A stretch of 64,000 nt of DNA. Source: Pseudomonadota bacterium. GTDB taxonomy: Bacteria > Pseudomonadota > Alphaproteobacteria > Micavibrionales > Micavibrionaceae. The stretch lies in NCBI GenBank assembly GCA_029558635.1, contig JAKQEE010000116.1, positions 62,001 through 126,000 of the forward strand, given 5' to 3'. Positions 10,126 to 18,745 of this stretch are shown here, piece by piece. The stretch's first letter is position 1. Each line of letters starts with the position of its first letter. The translations under genes and the position numbers were made by a program. The notes beneath the pieces are model-generated. The model was not told where the DNA came from and searched no databases. It saw only the letters and a program-made list of their open reading frames with translations.

Positions 10126-12198
10126 ATGTCCGACGAAGAAAAACAAATCGAAGAGCCGAAAGAGCCAGCCAAAAAAGAAGACGACAAGAAAGCGTCCGGT
10201 AATAACCAGACGATATTGCTGCGTGGCGAGGTCAAGATTTTTCCCGGCAAACGCCTGCCGCATCTGGACCGCAGAGAGGTCAAAGCCTATGAAGCCGAAA
10301 CAAGAAGCGGCGCGCGCGCTTTTGCGCTGGTCTGTCAGGAAAATCTGGTCACGCGCAACGAGATTGTTCACAAATACATCAATGCGACAACACCTTCGCT
10401 GCCGAAGCTGAGTGCATCGGGTGTGGTCGATTGGACTCCCGACGCCCGCGAAAAATACGTCTATGTCTACGAAGACAAAATGGGAAAACCCCTTTCATCC
10501 AGAAATGCGAAAGCTTGTCTGGGGCTGAAAAGTGATCTGGCGCTGAATACGGTCGTTTTTAACGTGGTGGATGCGCTCTCTGCGCTGCATGACCGTGGCG
10601 TGGTTCACGGCAATGTATGTATTCAGAATATTTTCGACGGTGGAAGCACCACGCTGGAAAATACGGTTCTGGGAGAATGTCTGTCGATCCCGCCCGGATA
10701 TTGTCAGCCGGCTTTGTATGAAACACTCGAACGCTCGATGGCCAATCCCTTGGCAAAAGGAGCTCCGATTTATTCAGACGATGTTTACTCGCTGGGGATG
10801 TGCCTTGCGGTTCTGATTGCCACGCACGAGTTCACCGAAGATATGACCGACGAGGAAATCATTCTGTTCAAACTTGAGAATGGAAGTTTTAATCTGGCCA
10901 CCAGCCGCGACCGTTTCCCCGGGCCAATTGTTGAAATGTTGCGCGGGATGCTCGATGATGATCCGGAAACGCGTTGGACGATCTGGGAGGTGAAGGAGTG
11001 TATCGAGGGGCAACGCATCACCGGAAAACAGAAAACCAGAGGTGTTCCGAAGGCTAGTCGTCCGATCGAGTTTCTGAAAAAGAAATATTTCCGCCCCGAC
11101 ACATTTGCATACAGCTTGCGCAAGGAGCCGTCTTCAGTTGTGCAGGCGGTGGAGAACGGAGAAATTTATCTCTGGCTTAACCGCTCTTTGCAGAACAAGC
11201 CGTATGAGGAGCGATATGAATTGGCGGTTGAGCAAGCCAAGAAAAACTCGTCGAACAGCAACTATGCCGAGCGTCTCTCTTCCTATACGGCGATAGCAAT
11301 GGCGCCGCCATTTCCGGTTTTTTACCGCGGCATGAATTTCTTTCCATCGGGTTTTGGCTCGTTGCTGGCCGAAGCCATGATCGCCCGCAAGGATATGAAT
11401 CCGTATGTCGAGGTTCTGCAAGGTGATCTGGTATCGTTTTGGGCCAGATGCCGGATGGGTGTAGGGCTTCCGGTCGGCGATGAGGTTTCCGACTTTGAAA
11501 CATGCCGGATGTATTTGCTCCAGAAACATTTGGGTTTCGGTCTCGAACGCTGTTTGTATTTTCTGGCCCCCTCGATTCACTGTCTTAGCGATAAACTGGC
11601 AGGATATCAGGTCCGTTCGGCGGCCGATCTTTTGACTGCGCTTGAAAAACTTTCCCAGCAAAAAACCAGACCGTCATGGTTCTTCGACCGTCATATTGTT
11701 TCTTTCCTTTTTGCCCATGACAAATCGGTGGTCGAAACCTTCTCTGCCGATATCAACGCATCGGAGAAGCATCGTCAGGTGGCCGGAATTCTCAAAACCT
11801 TTGCCAAAATACAAGCACGCGACGCCTTGGGCCCGCTTCCCAATCTTTCGACATGGATCGGTGACCATCTAGGAGATCTGGTTAACCGTTACCACGATCG
11901 CGACCGTCGTAAAGCCGTACAAAAAGAAATCGACAAGCTCAAGGTCAAGGGCAATCTTCAGTCATTGGCCGACCTGTTCAATAATTATCAGGATCTGCAA
12001 AACGATATGAAACTGTATGTGCAGGCCATGCAGCATTTTCAGGGGCTGAGAAAAGAGTATCATAATCTCAGCATCGAATTGGAAACCAATAGGAATTTCG
12101 GAATCGGAACGGGACAGCAAACTGCAACGATGGTTTCGGGCGTGGTAGCGGCACTGGTGGTCGTGATTTACCTCGTATTCACGGTTTCGTTCGGATAG
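10126..12198 (+). CDS. Predicted pseudokinase with C-terminal membrane anchor
   Basis: A 690-aa protein. The first 25 residues are highly charged (Glu/Lys). A protein-kinase-like fold follows up to about residue 290: LHDRGVVHGNVCIQNIF stands where HRDLKPEN would be, with the catalytic Asp replaced; SDDVYSLGMCL matches the helix-F region; and DDDPETRWTIWEVKE matches the end of the kinase C-lobe. No DFG motif or activation-loop APE is recognisable, so phosphotransfer is unlikely. A long region of unknown fold follows, then a coiled coil and one transmembrane helix at the extreme C-terminus (GVVAALVVVIYLVFTV). The ATG at 10126 is used; a TTG precedes it. The next gene starts 9 bp downstream. Confidence 0.65.
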   Translation: MSDEEKQIEEPKEPAKKEDDKKASGNNQTILLRGEVKIFPGKRLPHLDRREVKAYEAETRSGARAFALVCQENLVTRNEIVHKYINATTPSLPKLSASGVVDWTPDAREKYVYVYEDKMGKPLSSRNAKACLGLKSDLALNTVVFNVVDALSALHDRGVVHGNVCIQNIFDGGSTTLENTVLGECLSIPPGYCQPALYETLERSMANPLAKGAPIYSDDVYSLGMCLAVLIATHEFTEDMTDEEIILFKLENGSFNLATSRDRFPGPIVEMLRGMLDDDPETRWTIWEVKECIEGQRITGKQKTRGVPKASRPIEFLKKKYFRPDTFAYSLRKEPSSVVQAVENGEIYLWLNRSLQNKPYEERYELAVEQAKKNSSNSNYAERLSSYTAIAMAPPFPVFYRGMNFFPSGFGSLLAEAMIARKDMNPYVEVLQGDLVSFWARCRMGVGLPVGDEVSDFETCRMYLLQKHLGFGLERCLYFLAPSIHCLSDKLAGYQVRSAADLLTALEKLSQQKTRPSWFFDRHIVSFLFAHDKSVVETFSADINASEKHRQVAGILKTFAKIQARDALGPLPNLSTWIGDHLGDLVNRYHDRDRRKAVQKEIDKLKVKGNLQSLADLFNNYQDLQNDMKLYVQAMQHFQGLRKEYHNLSIELETNRNFGIGTGQQTATMVSGVVAALVVVIYLVFTVSFG

Positions 12199-12207
12199 GG
12201 GGAAGAG

Positions 12208-12702
12208 ATGGCAGCCAAGAAGAAAAAACAGAACTCCCTGAAATCCAGAGTCTTGCTGGTAGCGTTTTTACTGTCGGCGGTGGCCGTGTTGCCGACGACG
12301 ACCTTGTTCTTTTTCGGACTGCTGCCGAGCATCGTATCAAGATTTGTTGACCGTTCACGCCAGAAAAACCGGACATTGACAATCGGCTTCATGAATTTCG
12401 CCGCCTGCTTCCCGTTCTGGTACAAACTGGTGAATGGCGGTCACACGTTTGATCGGGCGGTCGAGATTTTGGCTGATCCGTTGAATATCATCATCATGTA
12501 TGGCGGCGCGTTGATGGGCTACCTGATTGATTGGGGATTGTCCGGGATTGTCGCGTCGATGATGGTGCAAAAAGGCTATAAACGCCTGAAAGACATAAAG
12601 AAAACTCAGGAAGCTCTGGTCGAGCGTTGGGGACCAGAAGTCTCCGGAGACATGCCTCTTGATATCCACGGTTTCCCTTCGGCTCCCAAAAACGAGCAGT
12701 AG
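12208..12702 (+). CDS. Small membrane protein of unknown function, partner of the pseudokinase gene
   Basis: A 164-aa protein I do not recognise. A lysine-rich start is followed by a hydrophobic helix (about 14-40), a basic loop, and further hydrophobic stretches around residues 57-70 and 88-115 (PLNIIIMYGGALMGYLIDWG). The remainder is a cytoplasmic-looking tail. The purine-rich GGGGGAAGAG precedes the ATG. The 9-bp spacing from the pseudokinase gene implies an operon and perhaps a shared membrane complex, which is inference. Confidence 0.6.
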   Translation: MAAKKKKQNSLKSRVLLVAFLLSAVAVLPTTTLFFFGLLPSIVSRFVDRSRQKNRTLTIGFMNFAACFPFWYKLVNGGHTFDRAVEILADPLNIIIMYGGALMGYLIDWGLSGIVASMMVQKGYKRLKDIKKTQEALVERWGPEVSGDMPLDIHGFPSAPKNEQ

Positions 12703-12777
12703 TAAAAAATACAGGAAAAAAGCATTTAAAATTCAAGGCATTGTTAAAGTTTTGGTTGCATTCGGCACGTAAACTGG

Positions 12778-13410
12778 ATGATGGAGCATGTCTGGAGAAA
12801 TGCATCCTCGGGCGCCATGAAGCGTCAAAAAATGAGAAAAGTCCGTAAAAACGGAATGGAAAAGAAGATGATGGGTTGGGTTAAAAAATGGATCAAGGAA
12901 GATCGTGCGGCGACCGCCGTTGAGTTTGCATTGGTGGCGGTCCCGTTCACATATCTTTTGATGGGCATTATCGAGATGTCGTTGATGTTCGGTGGAATGA
13001 GCACACTGGATGCCGCAACCAATGATGCCGCACGCCTGATCCGCACCGGACAGGTTCAGCAGACAAACGGCGATCCTGAGGAAATGTTTCGCGATAAATT
13101 GTGTGAATCGGCACAAATCTTTCTCAATTGCAGCAACATCCAGTATGAAGTGATCCGCATGGACGGGTTTTCCAACTTTTCAAGTTTTCCTGCCACCTAT
13201 GACGAAGACGGTAATCTTGAATCCCAAGGCTTCGATCCGGGAGCGGTGGACGATGTGATCTTGATCCGGACGTCTTACCGGTATCCGTTGATGACTCCGT
13301 TTATGGCGAAGTTGATTGCGGATTCATCGGGTAACTCCAAACGTCTGTTATCCACTGTGGTGCTGGAAACGGAACCATACGACGTAGAACAGGTGGCGGA
13401 TCAGCTATGA
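12778..13410 (+). CDS. TadE-like pseudopilin-type protein (first copy)
   Basis: A short basic N-terminus is followed by DRAATAVEFALVAVPFTYLLMGIIEMSLMF, the TadE/TadG N-terminal membrane helix with its conserved Glu. The rest (about 140 aa) is a non-cytoplasmic domain with two cysteines, C103 and C112. TadE-like proteins are minor pseudopilins of Flp/Tad systems. The start is uncertain: in-frame ATGs at 12829 and 12856 would give the short N-terminus more usual for the family. The stop overlaps the next start (ATGA). Confidence 0.7.
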   Translation: MMEHVWRNASSGAMKRQKMRKVRKNGMEKKMMGWVKKWIKEDRAATAVEFALVAVPFTYLLMGIIEMSLMFGGMSTLDAATNDAARLIRTGQVQQTNGDPEEMFRDKLCESAQIFLNCSNIQYEVIRMDGFSNFSSFPATYDEDGNLESQGFDPGAVDDVILIRTSYRYPLMTPFMAKLIADSSGNSKRLLSTVVLETEPYDVEQVADQL

Positions 13411-13955
13411 TAGCAGTGGATTGGTTCTATACGACGCATTGTTTGAAGTCCTGGTTAAAAAACGAGGATGGGACGGCCTTCATGGAAGTCGCGATGCTGG
13501 CCCCGCCGATGATCGTTTTGCTGATGGGCGTATTTGATTTGGGAACGGGCATCATCCTGTCTCAAAAAACCATCACCTCGTCCCAGATCGCGGCTGATCT
13601 GGTGTCCCGTAACCGAACTATTGATGCAGCCGGATTGAGTGACATCATTGAAGGGTCGAAGCTGGCCTTCGAACCATTCAACCTGTCGGGATACGGAGTT
13701 GATATTGTCAGCATCGAATTCGATGCCGACGGCAATCCTGACATTCTCTGGCGTGAAACGCGTGATATGTCGCCGAACGACGTTTCGGTAGCGAGCGTGA
13801 CAGGTCTGGGAGAAGAAGGAGAGGGAATGATCATCGTAACGATCAAATATTCCTACTTTCCGAAATTTTCGCACCTTTTTACCGACGCTCTGGACTTCAC
13901 CGAGGTCGCATTTTCACGGGGCCGCAGAAGCCCGACTGTAACATGGGATGGTTAA
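13407..13955 (+). CDS. TadE-like pseudopilin-type protein (second copy)
   Basis: A 182-aa protein beginning four bases before the previous gene ends. NEDGTAFMEVAMLAPPMIVLLMGVFDLG is a TadE-type membrane helix with its glutamate before the hydrophobic run. The remainder is a roughly 130-residue exported domain without cysteines. Together with the preceding and following genes it forms a TadE-TadE-TadG set. No prepilin peptidase, secretin or TadA ATPase gene lies nearby. Confidence 0.7.
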   Translation: MIAVDWFYTTHCLKSWLKNEDGTAFMEVAMLAPPMIVLLMGVFDLGTGIILSQKTITSSQIAADLVSRNRTIDAAGLSDIIEGSKLAFEPFNLSGYGVDIVSIEFDADGNPDILWRETRDMSPNDVSVASVTGLGEEGEGMIIVTIKYSYFPKFSHLFTDALDFTEVAFSRGRRSPTVTWDG

Positions 13956-13957
13956 TC

Positions 13958-15277
13958 ATGAAGAAAACACTGCAAAACTCAGGTCCGGTTTCGGGTATCG
14001 GACATTATCTGCGCGATAACGCTGGCGCGGTCGCCATAGCGTTTGCGTTGGTTATTCCCGTTGTGGTCGGTTCCGCAGGGATGGCGGTCGACTTGTCGAT
14101 GGCGCACATGGTCAAACAGCGTCTCTCCCATGCGATTGATGCTGCTGCCTTGGCTGCAGCTGCTTCCGGTGGATCGGAATCGGATATGAATGCCAAGGTC
14201 AACCAGTTCTTCCACCAGAACTATCCCGAAAATAAAATCGGCGCGACCTACAACCTCACAGTCTCGATTGAAGGGGACGATATCCATGTAACGGCCAAAG
14301 CGGATTACGACACGACCTTTGCCCGTATGCTCGGCATTGATGAATTGACTGTTTCATCTTCGACCCGCGTGACCCGTGAAATTCTGGGTCTTGAAGTGGC
14401 GATGGTTCTCGACGTGACCGGATCAATGTCCACCAACAATAATATTGGCGCGCTGAAAACCGCATCCAAAAACTTTTTAGATATCCTCTGCCGCGATGAA
14501 ACCTGTTCAAGCTTGGTAAAAATCGGGATCGTTCCGTTCTCGGCAGCTGTGAATGTCGGGCCTTACGGTCTCGGTAAAAACCCGAACGGTACGACCTATG
14601 ATACGCCATTCGTCAATAACCCCTACAATACGTCCTTTAACCAGTCGCAGAACAGCAAATGGTGGGGATGCGTTCTTGCCAGAACTTCTCCGCAGGATAC
14701 GCAAAATGGTGATACGGGTTGGAAGTGGGATATGTATAGAAACCCTTATAACAGCAATAAGAACAGCGGTTGTAACAAGTCCTATATCCTGCCGCTGACC
14801 AGCACCTATGGCACGATTGAGGCAAAAATCGACAGCCTCTACGCATCGGGCAATACGCTCAGCAACCTCGGGATGGTTTGGGGCTACCGCGTTCTGTCGC
14901 CTGAGGCCCCGTTCCGCGAAGGAGCCTTGTGGACAGACAAAACCGTCAAGAAAGTTGCCTTGCTGATGACCGATGGCGACAACAATATCGGAGGAGGGTC
15001 GAGCAGCTACAGTGGCTATGGTCCGTGGACCAATCTGCGCCTCACAGACCATGATCTGGACGTCAAGCTGGCGCAGACGTGCGAGAATATGAAAGCCGAC
15101 GGGATCACGGTCTACACGATTACCTTTACCTCCGGCATCAACGAAACGACCAAGGGCTACTTCCGCAATTGCGCCTCGGACGAGAACAAATATTACGATG
15201 CTCCCGGTCAGGACGATTTGGTGGATGCCTTTGTCGCGATCAGCCGTGAGCTTTCGAATATCCATATTAAAGAGTAG
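13958..15277 (+). CDS. TadG-like protein with von Willebrand factor A domain
   Basis: A 439-aa protein. The N-terminal helix DNAGAVAIAFALVIPVVVG and the LSHAIDAAALAAA segment are the TadE/G-like start of Flp-pilus TadG proteins. A von Willebrand A domain begins with VLDVTGSMS, a variant of the metal-binding DxSxS site, and continues through LLMTDGDNN to the end; a long insertion rich in Asn, Trp and Tyr sits inside it. The ATG at 13958 is preferred over 13943 because GGATGG is correctly spaced before it. The gene overlaps no other and ends before a hairpin. Confidence 0.75.
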   Translation: MKKTLQNSGPVSGIGHYLRDNAGAVAIAFALVIPVVVGSAGMAVDLSMAHMVKQRLSHAIDAAALAAAASGGSESDMNAKVNQFFHQNYPENKIGATYNLTVSIEGDDIHVTAKADYDTTFARMLGIDELTVSSSTRVTREILGLEVAMVLDVTGSMSTNNNIGALKTASKNFLDILCRDETCSSLVKIGIVPFSAAVNVGPYGLGKNPNGTTYDTPFVNNPYNTSFNQSQNSKWWGCVLARTSPQDTQNGDTGWKWDMYRNPYNSNKNSGCNKSYILPLTSTYGTIEAKIDSLYASGNTLSNLGMVWGYRVLSPEAPFREGALWTDKTVKKVALLMTDGDNNIGGGSSSYSGYGPWTNLRLTDHDLDVKLAQTCENMKADGITVYTITFTSGINETTKGYFRNCASDENKYYDAPGQDDLVDAFVAISRELSNIHIKE

Positions 15278-15307
15278 ATTGCGTTACGTAAAAAGCAGAG
15301 TAATGGA

Positions 15308-15337
15308 TTTGGTGCAAGGTGAGAATCTTGCACCAAA
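15308..15337 (+). terminator. Strong hairpin after the TadG-like gene
   Basis: TTTGGTGCAAG and CTTGCACCAAA form a perfect 11-bp stem with an 8-base loop, 30 bp after the TadG stop. There is no strong T-run after it, so it may be a transcript-end or processing hairpin rather than a classic intrinsic terminator. Confidence 0.45.
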
Positions 15338-15372
15338 CTCTTGAGTTATCGGTAAGAATTGGGTAACTCCTG

Positions 15373-15401
15373 TTAGGTAACATCCAAAAGAGCAGTATAA
15401 T
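15373..15401 (+). promoter_or_regulatory. Candidate promoter of the mreCD-mrdA-rodA operon
   Basis: A perfect TATAAT lies at 15396-15401 with a weak -35 (TTAGGT) 17 bp upstream. Transcription from it would start near 15408, 23 bases before the mreC ATG and after the hairpin at 15308-15337, which fits a separate mre transcript. Confidence 0.45.
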
Positions 15402-15430
15402 TTATTCCGTTGCGCAGGGAGCGCACAGGC

Positions 15431-16327
15431 ATGGTTTCGTATAGCCGCAGAAATAAAAGAATTCGCGCCATTCGTGCCGCATCGGTTGCTGCCCGATTGT
15501 CGCGCCACTCTCCGGCTATCCTGACGGGCGTAGCTGGCCTGCTGCTGCTGATTTCGATTGTCAATCCCGATATGGGCAAAGAAACCCGCATGGCTACCAC
15601 CGATGCCATGGCACCGGTCCTCTCGGTCATCGGCGCACCATTCCGCATGGTCTCCGACGGCTTCGGCGAAGTCACCGGACTGACCCGGATCCGCGCCGAA
15701 AATGCTCGCCTGCAAGCGGAAAATACCCAGCTCAAGGAATGGTACCAGACGGCAATGCTCCTGCGCGCCGAAAACCAGTCTCTCAAAGATTTGCTCAACG
15801 TCCTTCCCGAACCCGAACAAAGTTATATCACCACCCGCGTCATCGGCGATTCCGGCTCAAGCTATATCCGCACCTTGCTGGTCGAAGCTGGCTCCGAAGA
15901 CGGCGTCCATGAAGGTCAGGCCGTGATGGGTGATCAGGGCATGATCGGCCGCGTGATCGAAGTGGGCCGGAAAGCCGCGCGCGTCCTGTTGTTGAGCGAT
16001 ATCAATTCCCACGTTCCGGTGGTGATCGAAGGCGTCAACCAGCGCGCGATTCTGGCCGGAACCAACAACAACGAGTTGGTATTGCTTCACCTGCCGCCCG
16101 ACACGTTGGTAACCAAAAGCGCGCGGATTGTAACCTCCGGTACTGGTGGACAATTTCCCGCGGGTCTGCCGATTGGCGAGGTGACCTCGGTAATCGACGG
16201 AACGATCAAGGTCAAACTCTTCTCCGAGCCGGACAATTCCGGCTATGTTCAGGTGGTTGAAAAACCGATTGATCAGGATGTCCGCCAAAGTCTTGAGTCT
16301 TTGAAACAGCAAAAGACTGGGAACTGA
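15431..16327 (+). CDS. mreC: Rod-shape-determining protein MreC
   Basis: MreC is an inner-membrane elongasome scaffold that activates PBP2-RodA. The 298-aa protein has a basic N-terminus, one transmembrane helix (about 29-46), a coiled coil rich in Ala/Glu/Asn (about 84-115) and the two beta-barrel domains, with IGRVIEVG in the first and PAGLPIGEVTSV in the second. The ATG at 15431 is chosen over an upstream TTG because AGGGAG at 15416-15421 is well spaced and the TTG coincides with the likely transcript start. mreB is not adjacent. Confidence 0.9.
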   Translation: MVSYSRRNKRIRAIRAASVAARLSRHSPAILTGVAGLLLLISIVNPDMGKETRMATTDAMAPVLSVIGAPFRMVSDGFGEVTGLTRIRAENARLQAENTQLKEWYQTAMLLRAENQSLKDLLNVLPEPEQSYITTRVIGDSGSSYIRTLLVEAGSEDGVHEGQAVMGDQGMIGRVIEVGRKAARVLLLSDINSHVPVVIEGVNQRAILAGTNNNELVLLHLPPDTLVTKSARIVTSGTGGQFPAGLPIGEVTSVIDGTIKVKLFSEPDNSGYVQVVEKPIDQDVRQSLESLKQQKTGN

Positions 16328-16349
16328 CAGGGTAAAGCGGGCGTCCGTC

Positions 16350-16871
16350 ATGTCTTCTGATTTCTTCTTTAATTTATCTCTGGGGACCATACAACTCCTG
16401 AAGTCCGCTGTGGTCTATCTGGGGCTGCTCTTTTTCTTGCTGCTCTCGCTGGTAGATATCCCGATGATCTCGAGCGGCGAAATCCGGCAGGGTTTTCTCC
16501 TGATCGGCATGTATTTCTGGACGATCTACCGCCCGCATATTCTGCCGTATCCGGTGGTGTTTATGATGGGGTTGCTGCTTGATATCCTCTCTGGCGGACT
16601 GATCGGGCTCAACGCCCTGTGCTTTATGGTTCTGACGATGATCGTCCGCAGCCAGAGGCGCTTTTTGTTGGGCCAGTCATGGCAAATGGTCTGGGCCGGA
16701 TTTTTCGTGGCTGTCATCGTCGTCCAGAGCTTCCAGACCGCCGTTTACGCGGCCACCTCCGCCGTCATGCCGGTTTTCTGGCCCTATGCCGCTAACATCG
16801 TCTTGACCGGACTGTTTTATCCGCTATTTCACCCCGTTTTGATGGCACTCAACAGGTTCCTGAACGATTAA
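16350..16871 (+). CDS. mreD: Rod-shape-determining protein MreD
   Basis: A 173-aa, almost entirely hydrophobic protein with about five membrane helices. FMMGLLLDILSGGLIGLNAL is the MreD core motif. MreD is an elongasome membrane component acting with MreC. It starts 22 bp after mreC and ends 22 bp before mrdA. Assignment rests on motif plus position. Confidence 0.85.
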   Translation: MSSDFFFNLSLGTIQLLKSAVVYLGLLFFLLLSLVDIPMISSGEIRQGFLLIGMYFWTIYRPHILPYPVVFMMGLLLDILSGGLIGLNALCFMVLTMIVRSQRRFLLGQSWQMVWAGFFVAVIVVQSFQTAVYAATSAVMPVFWPYAANIVLTGLFYPLFHPVLMALNRFLND

Positions 16872-16893
16872 AAGCCTGCTATAACCTCTCTCT

Positions 16894-18744
16894 ATGGATC
16901 GCGATCAGGAACGAATCGACTCTTTTACCCGCCGAGCTTTTGTTGTCGGCGGCCTGCAGGGAATTGGAATTTCCATTCTCGGCTGGCGTTTGTCGTGGCT
17001 GCAACTGGTCGAAGGCGACAAATACAAAACCCTCGCCGAAAACAACCGCATCAACGTCCGCATCATTCCTCCGCCGCGCGGCCAAATCGTCGACCGTTAC
17101 GGCGTACCACTCGCCACCAACCTCCAGAATTTTCAGGTACTGATTACACCCGAGCAATCGGAAAACCTAGAAAAGACCCTGCGCGACCTTCAATCGGTTA
17201 TCACGATTGATGAATCGGATATCAAAAAAGTGATGAAGAACGCGGGCCGCACCCCATCCTATGTCCCGCTCGAAGTCAGGGATCATCTGGAATGGGATGA
17301 TGTGTCGAAAATCGAATTGGCGCTGCCGCATCTTCCAGGTATCTCGGTTCAGGCCGGCGACCTCCGGAGTTATCCGTATAAGGACTCGACGGCGCATCTG
17401 GTTGGTTACGTTGGACGGGTCAGCGACTCAGCAAAGATGAAAGACCCGCTGATGTCGCTCCCCGGATTTCAGGTGGGCAAAAGTGCGATTGAAAAAGAAT
17501 ATGATCTGGACCTGCGTGGCAAACCGGGCCGTGCCGAAATGGAAGTCAACGTCCATGGCCGCCCAGTGCGCGAACTGGGGCGTCAGGAAGCCCAGGCCGG
17601 TGCTCGTCTGGTCCTCTCGATTGACGCCGAATTCCAGAGGTTTGTCCAGCAACGCCTCGCCACAGAACGCAGTGCCTCGGCGGTTGTGATGGATGTCGAA
17701 ACAGGGGAGGTATATGCCTGCGCCTCGCACCCCAGCTTCGATCCGAATATTTTTACCGGCGGAATCTCGGCGATGGATTGGGAACAGCTCCGCGACGATC
17801 CGGCCTTCCCCTTGAACAACAAGGCCGTGAGCGGAACCTATCCTCCCGGATCGACTTTTAAAATCGTCACCGCACTGGCGGGACTGGAATCGGGGCTGAT
17901 CAACAAAAACTGGACAGCCTTTTGTCCCGGTCATTTCGACCTTGGAAAATCACGCTTCCACTGCTGGAAAGCGGGAGGTCACGGCACGGTCAATCTCGAA
18001 GGCGCGCTGGCTCATTCCTGCGACACCTATTTCTACAAACTGTCTTTGCTGCTAGGTATCGACAGGATTGCGGATATGGCCAGACGTCTGGGCGTCGGAC
18101 AGAAATTTGACTTTGATCTTCCCGAAGAAAAAACGGGCCTGATCCCCGACACCGCATGGAAACGCGACGTGATGGGCGAACAATGGCATCAGGGCGAAAC
18201 ACTGGTCTCTGCCATCGGGCAGGGAGCAGTCCTTTCAACGCCGCTGCAACTTGCGACGATGCTCTCGCGTGTGGTGAATGGTGGCAAAGCTGTCAAACCG
18301 TGGATCGCCGGATTTGCAGGCGAGAAAAAAGTATCAAATCTCATGAACGTGAAATTTGACGATATCAAGATCAAACCGGAAAATCTGGCTGCCGTCCGCC
18401 GCGGGCTGGAAGCGGTCATGGAATCGGGGGGAACGGCCCATGGATCGCGCATCGTTGAAGAAGGCATGACCATGGGCGGCAAGACCGGAACGTCGCAGGT
18501 CAAACGCATATCGGCGGCCGAACGGGCAAAAGGCGTGCGCCGCCAGGAAGATTTGCCGTGGCATCTACGCCACCACGCGCTGTTTGTAGGGTATGCCCCG
18601 ACCGACAAGCCGCGCTATGCCTGTTGCGTCGTGGTGGAACACGGGATCGGCGGATCGGCTGCTGCTGCCCCGATTGCCCACGACATCATGCTCGAAGTAC
18701 AAAAACGCGATCCGAAATCAAGGAAGCTCAAGGGGACCTCGTGA
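16894..18744 (+). CDS. mrdA: Penicillin-binding protein 2 (elongasome transpeptidase)
   Basis: PBP2 cross-links new side-wall peptidoglycan together with RodA. The 616-aa protein has an N-terminal membrane helix, then a dimerisation domain starting at PPRGQIVDRYG, and a transpeptidase domain. The catalytic SxxK is S320-T-F-K323, the SxN-type motif is SCD in AHSCDTYFY (normal for PBP2), and KTG is at 530-532. The gene order mreC-mreD-mrdA-rodA is standard. The stop TGA at 18742-18744 is one base before the rodA start. Confidence 0.95.
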   Translation: MDRDQERIDSFTRRAFVVGGLQGIGISILGWRLSWLQLVEGDKYKTLAENNRINVRIIPPPRGQIVDRYGVPLATNLQNFQVLITPEQSENLEKTLRDLQSVITIDESDIKKVMKNAGRTPSYVPLEVRDHLEWDDVSKIELALPHLPGISVQAGDLRSYPYKDSTAHLVGYVGRVSDSAKMKDPLMSLPGFQVGKSAIEKEYDLDLRGKPGRAEMEVNVHGRPVRELGRQEAQAGARLVLSIDAEFQRFVQQRLATERSASAVVMDVETGEVYACASHPSFDPNIFTGGISAMDWEQLRDDPAFPLNNKAVSGTYPPGSTFKIVTALAGLESGLINKNWTAFCPGHFDLGKSRFHCWKAGGHGTVNLEGALAHSCDTYFYKLSLLLGIDRIADMARRLGVGQKFDFDLPEEKTGLIPDTAWKRDVMGEQWHQGETLVSAIGQGAVLSTPLQLATMLSRVVNGGKAVKPWIAGFAGEKKVSNLMNVKFDDIKIKPENLAAVRRGLEAVMESGGTAHGSRIVEEGMTMGGKTGTSQVKRISAAERAKGVRRQEDLPWHLRHHALFVGYAPTDKPRYACCVVVEHGIGGSAAAAPIAHDIMLEVQKRDPKSRKLKGTS

Positions 18745-18745
18745 T

